A stretch of 64,000 nucleotides of DNA, taken from Shewanella sp. KX20019 (GTDB taxonomy: Bacteria; Pseudomonadota; Gammaproteobacteria; Enterobacterales; Shewanellaceae). Both the position numbers and the translations under genes were made by a program. Shown in pieces: positions 25,789-35,222 of the stretch (its first letter is position 1; each line of letters begins with the position of its first letter). Under the pieces are notes generated by a model. The model made no database searches, was not told where the DNA came from, and was given only the letters and a program-made list of their open reading frames with translations. The stretch spans positions 3,286,001 through 3,350,000 of the forward strand of contig NZ_CP068437.1 in NCBI RefSeq assembly GCF_016757755.1, read 5' to 3'.

Positions 25789-26786
25789 TGTTATCGCTAG
25801 CACTACCATGGCTATTATTGCTATTGCCACTGCCACTACTTTTTAAGAAAAAACAGCAACAGGTCACACTGGGCGGTCATCTTTATCTGCCCGGTAGTGA
25901 TATAAAGGCTCAGAACCTTCCCACTAAGATCAATACTGATACAAAAAAAGGTTATTGGATCCTGTGGGTGTTGTTGGTCATCGCCGTTGCAAGGCCGTTA
26001 TGGGTGGGTGACCCGATCGAGCTCCCCAGTAAAGGCCGCGACTTAATGTTGTCAGTTGACTTGTCTGGCAGTATGCAGATAGAGGATATGGTCATCGATG
26101 GCAAGGTCAGCGATAGATTTACCCTGATCCAACATGTTATCAGCCAATTTATTGAACGCCGCAAAGGTGATCGTATCGGGCTTATCTTATTTGCTGACCA
26201 TGCTTACCTGCAATCCCCTCTCACCCAAGATAGGCGAACTGTAGCGCAATACCTTAACGAAGCAGAAATAGGCTTAGTGGGTAGACAAACTGCCATTGGT
26301 GAAGCTATCGCACTCGGGGTTAAGCGATTCGATCAGGTAGAGGAAAGTAATAGAGTATTAATTCTCCTTACAGATGGTTCCAATAATGCTGGCGCGATAT
26401 CGCCAGAATTAGCCACCGATATTGCCGCTAAAAGAGGCGTCACCATCTATACCATTGGTGTGGGCGCTGAAGTGATGGAGCGGCGTACTCTCTTTGGAAG
26501 AGAGCGTGTTAATCCATCGATGGATTTAGATGAGAACCAGCTTAAACAGATAGCTACCAAAACCGGCGGCAGCTATTTTCGCGCTCGAAATACCGAAGAG
26601 CTAGAACGTATATATCAAGAGATTGATAACTTAGAACCCATAAGCCGAGAGCAGTTAAGTTATCGTCCACAGTCAGAGCTATTTTACTGGCCACTGGGCT
26701 TAGCATTGTTGCTTTCGATATTTAAAAGCATTGGCCAGTTATCCATTTTCCGTGCTAAAACCAAACAGCCATTAGGAGGTCGTTAA
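25788..26786 (+). CDS. BatA-like VWA domain membrane protein
   Basis: A 332-residue protein with an N-terminal membrane pair (LALPWLLLLLPLPLLF; YWILWVLLVIAVARPL), a von Willebrand factor A domain with intact MIDAS motif DLSGSMQ, T (QSPLTQDRR) and D (LTDGSNNAG), and a C-terminal helix near 300. BatA-type proteins are thought to work with MoxR at the membrane or periplasm, linked to stress tolerance. Stop and next start are 2 bases apart. Confidence 0.92.
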   Translation: MLSLALPWLLLLLPLPLLFKKKQQQVTLGGHLYLPGSDIKAQNLPTKINTDTKKGYWILWVLLVIAVARPLWVGDPIELPSKGRDLMLSVDLSGSMQIEDMVIDGKVSDRFTLIQHVISQFIERRKGDRIGLILFADHAYLQSPLTQDRRTVAQYLNEAEIGLVGRQTAIGEAIALGVKRFDQVEESNRVLILLTDGSNNAGAISPELATDIAAKRGVTIYTIGVGAEVMERRTLFGRERVNPSMDLDENQLKQIATKTGGSYFRARNTEELERIYQEIDNLEPISREQLSYRPQSELFYWPLGLALLLSIFKSIGQLSIFRAKTKQPLGGR

Positions 26787-26788
26787 TC

Positions 26789-28735
26789 ATGCATTTTTTA
26801 CGCCCTGAGTGGTTCTTGGCCCTCATTCCACTGTTTTTACTTCTAGTCTTTATTAAGAAAAACCAAGGCGCCAGCTCAAGCTGGGATCAATATATCGCGC
26901 CTCATCTTGCAACGGTATTACTTGGCAGTACACAGCGAAAACCTAGTCATAGTGTTTTATACCTTACATTTGCTTGGTTGGTTGCCATATTAGCGCTATC
27001 TGGCCCCGCATTAGAAAAAACATCACTGCCAGTCTACGAATCAACCCAAGGTCGAGTATTGGTGATGGATATGTCGCTATCTATGTATGCTAATGACCTA
27101 TCACCAAATCGACTCACTCAAGCAAAATATAGGGCAACAGATCTAATAGAGGTGCTAGCTGAGGGCGAAACCGGGCTCGTGGCTTATGCGGGTGATGCCT
27201 TCACCATTAGCCCCTTAACACGTGATAAAGCCACTTTATTGAACTTACTGCCAACGTTAACGCCAAGTATCATGCCGGTTAAAGGTTCAAATATTGAAGC
27301 TGCACTAGAGCATGCTAAATCATTACTCAGCCAAGGCGGGCATATTAGTGGTGATATTGTGCTTTTTACCGATGGAATTTCAAGCTCACAACTTAACCAA
27401 GCAAAATCAGTCTTAAAAAGCACCCCTTACCGCTTAGGTATTCTGGCTTTTGGCAGCGAACAAGGTGCCCCCATTCAGCTGCCTGACGGTCAACTTCTGC
27501 GTGATAACGGTAATCAAGTCGTGGTTGCCAAAACAGATTATGGATTGCTGCAATCATTAGCAACTTCAGCCAATGGCAGCGTAATTCCTATTCGTGCAGA
27601 TGGTCAAGATGTGACTCAGCTGGTGCAATGGCTTGCCAGCACCAAGGACAGTAAAGAGAGTGATTTAGAAGGTGAAGTTTGGCAAGATCTTGGCGGCTAT
27701 GTAGCGCTATTATTGCTACTACCTGTTCTACTTAGCTTTCGCCACGGTATTGTCGGTGCAGTGGCTTTCATTGCCATAATCCAACCCGCTCAGCCTGTTT
27801 ATGCCAATAGTTGGGATAACCTTTGGCAAACTCAAAACCAGCAAGCATCAAGCGCCTATCAAGCTCAGCAATATGAAGCTGCCGCAGAACAGTTTGAGCA
27901 AGCCCAATGGCAAGCAAGCGCCCGCTATAAAGCCGGTCAGTTTGATGAAGCGCTTGCGGGATTTGAGCAAGATAGCTCAGCCACTGGGCTCTATAACCAA
28001 GGCAATGCACTGATGCAGCTCGGTCAGTATGATGAAGCCGAAAAACGCTACCAACAAGCACTAGAACAAGCACCACAGATGGACGCCGCGAAACAGAATC
28101 TAGACCTTGCCAAAGAGTTGCAACAGCAGCAAGAACAGCAACAAAAAAATAGCCAAGGCGACGATCAACAGAACTCTGATGAGCAACAGAATAATGAACA
28201 GCAGCAGTCTGACGGGTCTGAGTCTAATGATAAACAATCACAAGATGGTAGCTCTCCCCCTGAAGATGACAACGGTCAACAGAACAAAGAATCATCTGAT
28301 GATGCTAATTCTGAAGATGACTCAGGCAAGGACCCAGTTGAAGAGTCTGCTGAACCTCAAGAAAATGACAATCAAGGGGCAGCGCAAAACGCGGATCAAA
28401 ATTTAGATGATAAACAGCGCAATGATAATGATGCTGCGATGGAAGCCGATAATTCAAGAGATGACTCAAAAGAGGAGTCTCAACAAGGCCAGCAAGCCAA
28501 AGCACAACAATCAGCAACTGAAACTGAAGATCTAGAGAGTGACGCTATAGAAAATGAACAACAGGGCTCAATGGTTCCTGCAACACCTTCAGATGAACCT
28601 CTTCCACCTGAAATGGAAAGAGCACTAAAGGCGATTGCTGACGATCCACAAGTATTGCTTCGCAATAAAATGCAGCTTGAATATCAGAAACGTCGCCGCC
28701 AAGGCATTAATACCAAGGAAAACCAACAGTGGTAA
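26789..28735 (+). CDS. BatB/BatC-type fusion: VWA plus TPR with acidic low-complexity tail
   Basis: A 648-residue protein joining two functions often encoded separately. Residues 1-330 have two N-terminal helices, a VWA domain (VMDMSLSMYAN, FTDGISSS) and a helix near 305-330. Residues about 350-430 hold TPR-like repeats (ATGLYNQGNALMQLGQYDEA). Residues about 440-600 are very rich in Q, N, D, E and S, then comes a conserved end PLPPEMERALKAIADDPQ. AGGAGG stands before the ATG. The tail is probably disordered and periplasmic. It overlaps batD by 7 bases. Confidence 0.9.
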   Translation: MHFLRPEWFLALIPLFLLLVFIKKNQGASSSWDQYIAPHLATVLLGSTQRKPSHSVLYLTFAWLVAILALSGPALEKTSLPVYESTQGRVLVMDMSLSMYANDLSPNRLTQAKYRATDLIEVLAEGETGLVAYAGDAFTISPLTRDKATLLNLLPTLTPSIMPVKGSNIEAALEHAKSLLSQGGHISGDIVLFTDGISSSQLNQAKSVLKSTPYRLGILAFGSEQGAPIQLPDGQLLRDNGNQVVVAKTDYGLLQSLATSANGSVIPIRADGQDVTQLVQWLASTKDSKESDLEGEVWQDLGGYVALLLLLPVLLSFRHGIVGAVAFIAIIQPAQPVYANSWDNLWQTQNQQASSAYQAQQYEAAAEQFEQAQWQASARYKAGQFDEALAGFEQDSSATGLYNQGNALMQLGQYDEAEKRYQQALEQAPQMDAAKQNLDLAKELQQQQEQQQKNSQGDDQQNSDEQQNNEQQQSDGSESNDKQSQDGSSPPEDDNGQQNKESSDDANSEDDSGKDPVEESAEPQENDNQGAAQNADQNLDDKQRNDNDAAMEADNSRDDSKEESQQGQQAKAQQSATETEDLESDAIENEQQGSMVPATPSDEPLPPEMERALKAIADDPQVLLRNKMQLEYQKRRRQGINTKENQQW

Positions 28736-30369
28736 TTCGACATCGACTCATTACGCTCTTTTTTGTAGCCTTAACTGCAGCGGCCCCCGCCAATGCAATC
28801 ACCAGCTTACAAGCATCGGTTGATCGCAACCCAATCATTGAAGGTGAATCTCTGGTCTTGACAGTAATCGCTGATGACGACCTCAATAGTGGCGAGCTCA
28901 ATACTTCATCGCTGCTTAAAAACTTCATTGTCGGCAGAACGAGTATCAGTCGTAGTAAGCAGATCATGAATTTTGATGCAAGAAATGAGACTCGCTGGCA
29001 AGTGCTTTTATCGCCAAAATCCATTGGTAACATCACCATTCCCGCATTCAACATTAAAGGGGTGAGTTCTGCAGCCATTAATCTTTCAGTGGTAGACAGA
29101 GACTCGCAACCACAGAAAAAGCAAGACATCTTCATGCGTTCAAGCTTATCAACAGAAGAAGCTTATGTCGGCCAAATGTTAACCTATAGAGTGAAGCTTT
29201 ATCTAGCGCTAGAACTGCAACGTGGCGTGCTTAGTGCACCGGTGCTAGATGGTGCTCAAATCAAACAACTGGGTGAAGATAAGGACAGCAATGAAATTGT
29301 TAATGGCAAACGTTACCGCGTCATTGAACGGGCATATGCCATTATCGCAGATCAACCAGGTGAACTAACCATCAATGGTGCCAGCTTTTCTGGCGATGTA
29401 CTCGTACCAGCCAAACGTAATGGCGGCATGTTTTCATTTAATGAAAGTCGGCCTACTCAAACACAAGCCCCAAAATCAGTGGTGTTAATCAACCCTGAAC
29501 CTGTGGAATATCAAGGCCAGTGGCTAGTGTCAGACTTAGTGGTATTAAAGGAAGATTGGCCAACTACACAGGTCGAATACAAAATAGGTGACCCAATCAC
29601 CCGCACCATAAGTCTGCTTGCTTCCAATGCCGATGAGACCAGTCTACCAGATATTCGCCTATCGACTCCTGCGGAGCTAAAGAGCTATCCAGAAAAGGCA
29701 CAAAGAAAATCATTTGTACGTGACAAACAGATGGTGTCACAACTCACGCAAACTACCGCCATTGTCGCTACAAAAGCGGGCACTTACACACTGCCGCAAA
29801 TAAACATCCCGTGGTGGAACCCCCATCTTAAACAGCAGCAGTATGCCACCCTTCCTGCCCGTACAGTGGTAGTGACTGGTAGCGCTATTGCAGAGCCAAT
29901 GGGTATTAATCTGCCGTTAAAGGCCGTCACCACTACAAGCGCTGGCTACTGGCCTTGGTTAACCGCAGGTTTTGCATCGTTGTGGTTATTGACATTGTTG
30001 CTTTGGCTCAATGGCAGAAAAAAACTGACAGTAAGCCCAGCAAAAAATGACTATAAAACGACTGCTACGATTAAAAGTAACTCTCGAAAAGTAGTTGAAC
30101 AAAGTTGTGCAGCACAAGACCCAACAAAAGTCATCAATGCAACGAGGGCGTACTACTCAGAACGATATGGCCGACCAATGACACTGCAAGATATAGCGAA
30201 TACATCTGCAGAGCTTGCCAGCGCTATCGCTTCATTACAGCAATCAGCCTATAGCAAAAGCTATACGGATATTGATTACAAACGATTGCTTAGTGTTATC
30301 TTGAGCATAAATGTGAATAGTAAGCAGAGCAATACATCAGCGCTCGACTCACTAAATCCGCAAATATAG
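28729..30369 (+). CDS. BatD-family protein
   Basis: A 546-residue protein with a signal peptide (LITLFFVALTAAAPANA), a large beta-sandwich periplasmic region (IEGESLVLTVIADDDLNSGEL), one transmembrane helix near 400-422 and a cytosolic tail. This layout is that of BatD/oxygen-tolerance proteins. GTG at 28729 lies within the end of the preceding gene, so the last operon gene is translationally coupled. Confidence 0.88.
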   Translation: MVIRHRLITLFFVALTAAAPANAITSLQASVDRNPIIEGESLVLTVIADDDLNSGELNTSSLLKNFIVGRTSISRSKQIMNFDARNETRWQVLLSPKSIGNITIPAFNIKGVSSAAINLSVVDRDSQPQKKQDIFMRSSLSTEEAYVGQMLTYRVKLYLALELQRGVLSAPVLDGAQIKQLGEDKDSNEIVNGKRYRVIERAYAIIADQPGELTINGASFSGDVLVPAKRNGGMFSFNESRPTQTQAPKSVVLINPEPVEYQGQWLVSDLVVLKEDWPTTQVEYKIGDPITRTISLLASNADETSLPDIRLSTPAELKSYPEKAQRKSFVRDKQMVSQLTQTTAIVATKAGTYTLPQINIPWWNPHLKQQQYATLPARTVVVTGSAIAEPMGINLPLKAVTTTSAGYWPWLTAGFASLWLLTLLLWLNGRKKLTVSPAKNDYKTTATIKSNSRKVVEQSCAAQDPTKVINATRAYYSERYGRPMTLQDIANTSAELASAIASLQQSAYSKSYTDIDYKRLLSVILSINVNSKQSNTSALDSLNPQI

Positions 30370-30560
30370 CGAATTATTATCATTGTCTTATTTAAAAAAT
30401 GGCGCTTACATAGATATTAGCTACGGTAATCTACCTATCGTTTTCAACATCTCAGTTTACACTGTGGCTATTCTTACTTGGTTTAGTACTTGCACATATT
30501 GGTATTCGACGCTGAACACAGTTAAGCTGTGTTTCATTGATCCAGTTAGAAAAAATCATA

Positions 30561-31124
30561 ATGTTTGATAGTTGGCGAAATAAAAAGTCGAGCACCACGG
30601 TCTCTTCAGACATGGTTAGCAAACAAAGACGATACGATAGCCTTGTCAGGGCACTTCATACCGATATATACCGCTATGGCTATTGGCTATGCGGCGATAA
30701 ACATATCGCTGAAGATATCACTCAGGAAACATTTCTGCGCGCATGGCGTTCGCTTGATTCATTAAAAGATGAAAAAGCAGCAAAAGCATGGCTGATTACG
30801 ATTCTCCGCCGTGAAAATGCACGACGCTTTGAACGTAAACAATTTAACTACTCTGATGTTGAACAAGAGTTTTTAGAAGATACGTTTTCTAGCAGTACTG
30901 AAGACCATGCTGAACAACATTTATTACAGAGACAAATTTCCAAGTTGGAACTTGAATACCGAGAACCACTATTACTGCAAGTGATTGGTGGTTTTAGTGG
31001 CGAAGAAATAGCAAAGATATTAGATCTTAATCGTAATACTGTTATGACGCGCTTATTTAGAGCAAGAAACCAACTAAAAGATGTACTCGAACAACCGACT
31101 ATTAGAGGTCAATCCAATGGATGA
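30561..31124 (+). CDS. ECF-type RNA polymerase sigma factor
   Basis: A 187-residue sigma-70 family factor. Region 2 (YRYGYWLCGDKHIAEDITQE, then FLRAWRSL) and region 4 (LEYREPLLLQVIGGFSGEEI, then NRNTVMTRLFRARNQL) are both clear. No region 1 or 3 is present. ATG 30561 is used, though its ribosome site is weak; an alternative ATG lies at 30612. The DUF3379 partner overlaps its stop by 8 bases, the usual sigma/anti-sigma layout. The regulon is unknown, but the Bat operon lies immediately upstream. Confidence 0.92.
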   Translation: MFDSWRNKKSSTTVSSDMVSKQRRYDSLVRALHTDIYRYGYWLCGDKHIAEDITQETFLRAWRSLDSLKDEKAAKAWLITILRRENARRFERKQFNYSDVEQEFLEDTFSSSTEDHAEQHLLQRQISKLELEYREPLLLQVIGGFSGEEIAKILDLNRNTVMTRLFRARNQLKDVLEQPTIRGQSNG

Positions 31125-31821
31125 ACTTAAATTTCGCCGCCAAGCCTACGGTGAGCCAAATAATCAAGATCCCGAGTTCCTTCAAGCTGCTATGGAATCG
31201 GCTGAAAGAGAGGTCTTTTTAAATGATCTGAAAGGCTTAGATAACAAAATCGAAAAAGCACTCAATATTGATGTGCCCGATGACCTTGCCGCTAAGTTGT
31301 TATTACGTCAACAGCTGCAACATCACCATTCACAACGCCGTAAGACCGGGTTTGCTTTTGCAATGGTCGCCTCTGTAGCTTTCTTAGCAGGTATCACCTT
31401 TACGTTACTTCGAATGGGACCTGTAGATTTAGGACAGCATGCATTGGCACATGTTTATCATGAAGATAAAGCACTTCAACTTGATAACAATGTCCAATAC
31501 CAAGACGTTAACTTCCAACTGGCCTCGCTTGGTACTGTTGGAGACATGAAGTTTACTCAACAACCCGGGAAAATGTTCTACAGCACCTATTGTGATTTCC
31601 AAGGGGTTAAAAGCCTCCATATAGTCATGCAGGGTGAGCAAGGTAAAGTCACACTCTTTATCGTCCCGCTAGAAGAGAGAATGGTATTAGAACAAGCTTT
31701 TTCCGATAGTAAATATAAAGGGTTGGGATTCGCAACTGACAGCGCTTACATGTTACTTGTTGGTGAAGAAAGCAACGATCTTAATTACGTTAAAGACGAA
31801 ATTAAACAAACATTCATCTAA
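31117..31821 (+). CDS. DUF3379 membrane protein, probable anti-sigma factor
   Basis: A 234-residue protein with a cytosolic N-terminal helical part (about 1-75, MDELKFRRQAYGEPNNQD), one transmembrane helix near 80-100 (GFAFAMVASVAFLAGITFTL) and an extracytoplasmic domain. Topology and the 8-base overlap with the sigma gene suggest an anti-sigma factor, although no zinc HxxxCxxC motif is seen. AGAGG precedes the ATG by 7 bases. I recall this as the DUF3379 family beside Shewanella ECF sigma genes. Confidence 0.82.
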   Translation: MDELKFRRQAYGEPNNQDPEFLQAAMESAEREVFLNDLKGLDNKIEKALNIDVPDDLAAKLLLRQQLQHHHSQRRKTGFAFAMVASVAFLAGITFTLLRMGPVDLGQHALAHVYHEDKALQLDNNVQYQDVNFQLASLGTVGDMKFTQQPGKMFYSTYCDFQGVKSLHIVMQGEQGKVTLFIVPLEERMVLEQAFSDSKYKGLGFATDSAYMLLVGEESNDLNYVKDEIKQTFI

Positions 31822-31968
31822 TTTTTTGACAACCAATGGTGCCATTCGTGCATCATTGGTTAGAACTCAACCTCTTCGTGATCACATTTTCATCATTTAT
31901 TGAGTAGCAGCTCATATATCTGCTAGCATAGCGTCACAACTAAAAAATGATAAAAGCGTAAATATCTT

Positions 31969-33420
31969 ATGACCATTGAATTACCCATTTTAATTACCTT
32001 CGTTGGCTACCTTGCCTTAATGATGGGAATTGGCCTATGGGCTTACAAGGCAACTGATTCTGTCGACGATTACATTTTAGGCGGCCGTGGCATGGGCCCT
32101 GCGGTAACAGCATTGAGTGTTGGTGCTTCTGACATGTCTGGCTGGCTGCTACTTGGTTTGCCTGGCGCCGTCTACTTAGGCGGTCTAGGTGAAGCTTGGA
32201 TAGGCTTTGGACTGGTTTTTGGCGCCTGGTTAAACTGGCTTTTTGTCGCCAAACGGTTACGAGTTTATACCGAGTTTACCGATAATGCACTGACGTTACC
32301 TGACTTTTTCGAAAAACGATTTGAAGACAGTAAAGGCATACTAAAGTTAGTATCTGCTGTGACCATTTTAGTGTTTTTCACCTTTTATGCATCGTCAGGC
32401 ATGGTTGGCGGCGCCATTCTGTTTGAGAAAGTCTTCGGTCTTGATTACACACTTGCGTTGATCATTGGCTCTACCATCATTGTAGCTTACACCTTCGTTG
32501 GCGGTTTCTTTGCCGTTAGCTGGACCGATTTTTTCCAGGGGTGTTTAATGTTAATCGCACTGCTTATTGTGCCAATAGCTATTTTTAGCCAACCAGAAAC
32601 ACAAGCAGGCTTTGAAGCACTCGATCCTGCGATGTTGTCTCTGTTCAGTGAAAACACTACATTCATTGGACTCATCTCTCTACTCGCATGGGGACTAGGC
32701 TATTTTGGTCAACCCCATATTCTGTCGCGCTTTATGGCTATTGGTTCTGCCAATGACATTCCCGTTTCGCGCCGCATTGCGATGAGCTGGATGATTGTGG
32801 CGCTATTTGGTGCGTTAGCAACAGGCATTGCGGGCACATTATACTTTGCCGCTAATCCGTTAGAAAACCCTGAAACAGTGTTTATCCACCTAGCACATGC
32901 AGCCTTCAACCCATGGATTGGTGGATTACTTATCGCGGCGATCTTATCAGCGATTATGAGTACTATTGACTCACAGTTATTGGTTTGCTCAAGTGTTATT
33001 ACTGAAGATTTCTATAAGAAGTGGCTTCGTCCGCAAGCCCAGAGCAAAGAGCTCATGCTTGTTGGTCGTATTGGCGTACTTGCCATTGCAGTCATCGCAG
33101 GTGTTGTTGCGTTAAATCCCGAAAGCAGCGTACTTGGGCTCGTGAGTTATGCGTGGGCTGGTTTTGGTGCTGCTTTTGGTCCTGTAGTGCTAATGTCGCT
33201 TTTCTGGCGTGACTATAGCCGCAATGGTGCTGTTGCAACCATCGTTGTAGGTGCCACAACAGTCGTTATTTGGAAGCAACTCAGCGGAGGTATTTTTGAG
33301 CTTTACGAAATCTTACCGGGCTTCCTTCTTGCAACTATTGCGGGTGTAGTTGTTAGTAAATTTAAAGCGCCTTCAGATGAAGTCAAAGCGCAATTTAATG
33401 AGTTTGAAGCTAAACTATAG
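31969..33420 (+). CDS. putP: Sodium/proline symporter PutP
   Basis: A 483-residue, about 13-helix member of the sodium:solute symporter family. Signature segments include the opening YLALMMGIGLWAYKATD, DYILGGRGMGPAVTALS-type loop, GASDMSGWLLLGLPG and FGQPHILSRFMAI, all as in PutP. It imports proline with sodium. It stands alone with its own terminator and no put catabolic gene adjacent. Confidence 0.94.
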   Translation: MTIELPILITFVGYLALMMGIGLWAYKATDSVDDYILGGRGMGPAVTALSVGASDMSGWLLLGLPGAVYLGGLGEAWIGFGLVFGAWLNWLFVAKRLRVYTEFTDNALTLPDFFEKRFEDSKGILKLVSAVTILVFFTFYASSGMVGGAILFEKVFGLDYTLALIIGSTIIVAYTFVGGFFAVSWTDFFQGCLMLIALLIVPIAIFSQPETQAGFEALDPAMLSLFSENTTFIGLISLLAWGLGYFGQPHILSRFMAIGSANDIPVSRRIAMSWMIVALFGALATGIAGTLYFAANPLENPETVFIHLAHAAFNPWIGGLLIAAILSAIMSTIDSQLLVCSSVITEDFYKKWLRPQAQSKELMLVGRIGVLAIAVIAGVVALNPESSVLGLVSYAWAGFGAAFGPVVLMSLFWRDYSRNGAVATIVVGATTVVIWKQLSGGIFELYEILPGFLLATIAGVVVSKFKAPSDEVKAQFNEFEAKL

Positions 33421-33446
33421 ACTGATAATCTAGCCAATTATAAAAA

Positions 33447-33471
33447 GAGCGTACACTTGTACGCTTTTTTT
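33447..33471 (+). terminator. Terminator of putP
   Basis: GCGTAC/GTACGC stem with an ACTT loop and seven T, 29 bases after the putP stop. Confidence 0.88.
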
Positions 33472-33772
33472 ATACCTAAAATTTAAGTGCTCGAGCAACT
33501 GGTAGTTACATACTATTAACCATAAGTTAAACCTAAAGCATGCCCCAAGCCTCTATGCCACATGACTTCTTTTTAAATATTCAGTCAAAAGAATGATTTT
33601 ACAAACATCCACACGTTTTAATTAACTAATAATTAACAATATTTTAGCACTGGTCGGAGTTGTCAGTATGCTCGTACCTACCTAATATGCACTGGTCTAA
33701 TAAGTGGATCTTGCAGCTAATTTAACATTAGCACTCATATAAGTAAGACCAAAAATAATAGAGATGATAACA
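33472..33772. other. fadL upstream region
   Basis: About 300 bases without a coding frame, AT-rich in the middle. It carries a FadR-like site (33648-33664) and a second CACTGGTC at 33690-33697, and ends in the fadL leader. Confidence 0.6.
33648..33664 (+). promoter_or_regulatory. FadR-like operator upstream of fadL
   Basis: CACTGGTCGGAGTTGTC matches AACTGGTCNGACCTGTT at 12 of 16 defined positions. The left half-site CACTGGTC recurs at 33690. Control of fatty-acid import together with fadIJ is plausible. Confidence 0.45.
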
Positions 33773-35083
33773 ATGAAGTATTTCAACAAGACTCTTATCG
33801 CAGTATCAGTAGCTTTAGTTAGCACACAATCCATGGCCGCCGGTTTCCAACTTAACAGCCAATCAGCAACAGGTATCGGCCGTGCATTCGCCGGTGATGC
33901 TGTCATCGCTGATAATGCATCGGTTTTATCTCGTAATCCAGCTGCTATGGCCATGTTTGACGAGAAACAACTCTCAATGGGCTTAACTTATGCAGATGTA
34001 GAAGTTGAAGTCAGTGATGTGTACATTAATTCGAACATCGGTGAAATCCACTACGGCAGTGTTAGTGATGCCGCTGAAGCCAAAATCATTCCAAACTTTT
34101 ACTATATTAGCCCTGTAAACGATAAATTCGCTTACGGTGTTGCTATGTTCAGTAATTTCGGTACAGGTACCGACACCGGTGATTTATCACAACCTAAACC
34201 AATCTTAGGTGGTTCGGCACAAATTCCAGCACCTGTTGACTTACTCGGAAAAACTGAAGTTACCACAATCAACTTTAACCTAAGTGCGTCTTACCGTATC
34301 AATGACCACTTCAGTGTTGGCGCTGGTTTAGATATTATTTATGGTCAAGGCACATTGACTCGTTCAGGCGAATTGCCGCTTGCTCCAGATGGATCATATG
34401 TGCCTGTGGATCTTGTAGATGTTGATGCTGATGGTGTCGCCTTTGGTGGTATTGTTGGCGCAGTCTATGAAATTAACGCCAACCACCGTTTAGGTGTAAG
34501 CTACCGTTTCAGCCCAGAATTTAGCGCTGACGGAACTGTAAAATTTGGCGGAACTGATTTTGAAGAGATCAATATACCAATCCCTGATATCTTCCAAGTA
34601 GCGGGCTTTCACCAGCTAACAGACAAATTCGCCTTGCATTACACTGCTCAAATGACAACTTGGGGTGACTTCCATGAAATCACTGTAACTGAGCCTGGTG
34701 AAGCGCAACTTAAAAAGTACGCTTGGGATGACTCTTGGTTATTCAGCGTCGGTGGCACTTACTCACTGACTGAAAACTGGACTCTACGTGCAGGCTACAT
34801 GTTCGACCAAGGCGTTGTTGGCGAAGTTAGTTCTATCTCTATTCCAGATTCAGACCGTCAGTGGTACACCATGGGTGCGACTTATAACGTGTCCAAAAAT
34901 ACTAGCATCGATTTCGGTATCGCCTTTATTAAAGGTGAAGAAACACAGCTTACTGAACAAAGCTCTGTTTTAGATCTTATTGGTCAGCAAATGCCTACAC
35001 TAGGCGATGATCTTGGTACTGTACATGCGACAACACTGTCGAATGCTACATACTATTCAATGCAGTACAACTATAAGTTTTAA
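33773..35083 (+). CDS. fadL: Long-chain fatty acid outer-membrane transporter FadL
   Basis: A 436-residue protein with a signal peptide (MKYFNKTLIAVSVALVSTQS, cleaved before AGFQLN). The mature start AGFQLNSQSATGIGRAFAG, followed by the NPA motif SRNPAAMAMF, is diagnostic of FadL hatch domains. It ends in a C-terminal aromatic residue (YKF), as outer-membrane barrels do. ATG 33773 is preferred over ATG 33764, which has no spacing for a ribosome site. Confidence 0.95.
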   Translation: MKYFNKTLIAVSVALVSTQSMAAGFQLNSQSATGIGRAFAGDAVIADNASVLSRNPAAMAMFDEKQLSMGLTYADVEVEVSDVYINSNIGEIHYGSVSDAAEAKIIPNFYYISPVNDKFAYGVAMFSNFGTGTDTGDLSQPKPILGGSAQIPAPVDLLGKTEVTTINFNLSASYRINDHFSVGAGLDIIYGQGTLTRSGELPLAPDGSYVPVDLVDVDADGVAFGGIVGAVYEINANHRLGVSYRFSPEFSADGTVKFGGTDFEEINIPIPDIFQVAGFHQLTDKFALHYTAQMTTWGDFHEITVTEPGEAQLKKYAWDDSWLFSVGGTYSLTENWTLRAGYMFDQGVVGEVSSISIPDSDRQWYTMGATYNVSKNTSIDFGIAFIKGEETQLTEQSSVLDLIGQQMPTLGDDLGTVHATTLSNATYYSMQYNYKF

Positions 35084-35105
35084 TCCTGTATTTGCATAAA
35101 TAAGA

Positions 35106-35130
35106 AAGCCGCATTTAATGCGGCTTTTTT
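35106..35130 (+). terminator. Terminator of fadL
   Basis: Nine-pair stem AAGCCGCAT/ATGCGGCTT with a TTA loop, then T-run. Confidence 0.9.
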
Positions 35131-35222
35131 ATTGGCGTAAATTCATTAACCCCATTTCATTGTACCCTGCCAATAAACCTTGCTAACGTAAGCTTATAAC
35201 ACCTCATATTGGAACTGGGCTT

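Noticed and set aside
30383..30568. 61-residue frame between batD and the sigma factor
   Set aside because: It has no ribosome site, no recognisable composition and ends inside the sigma gene.
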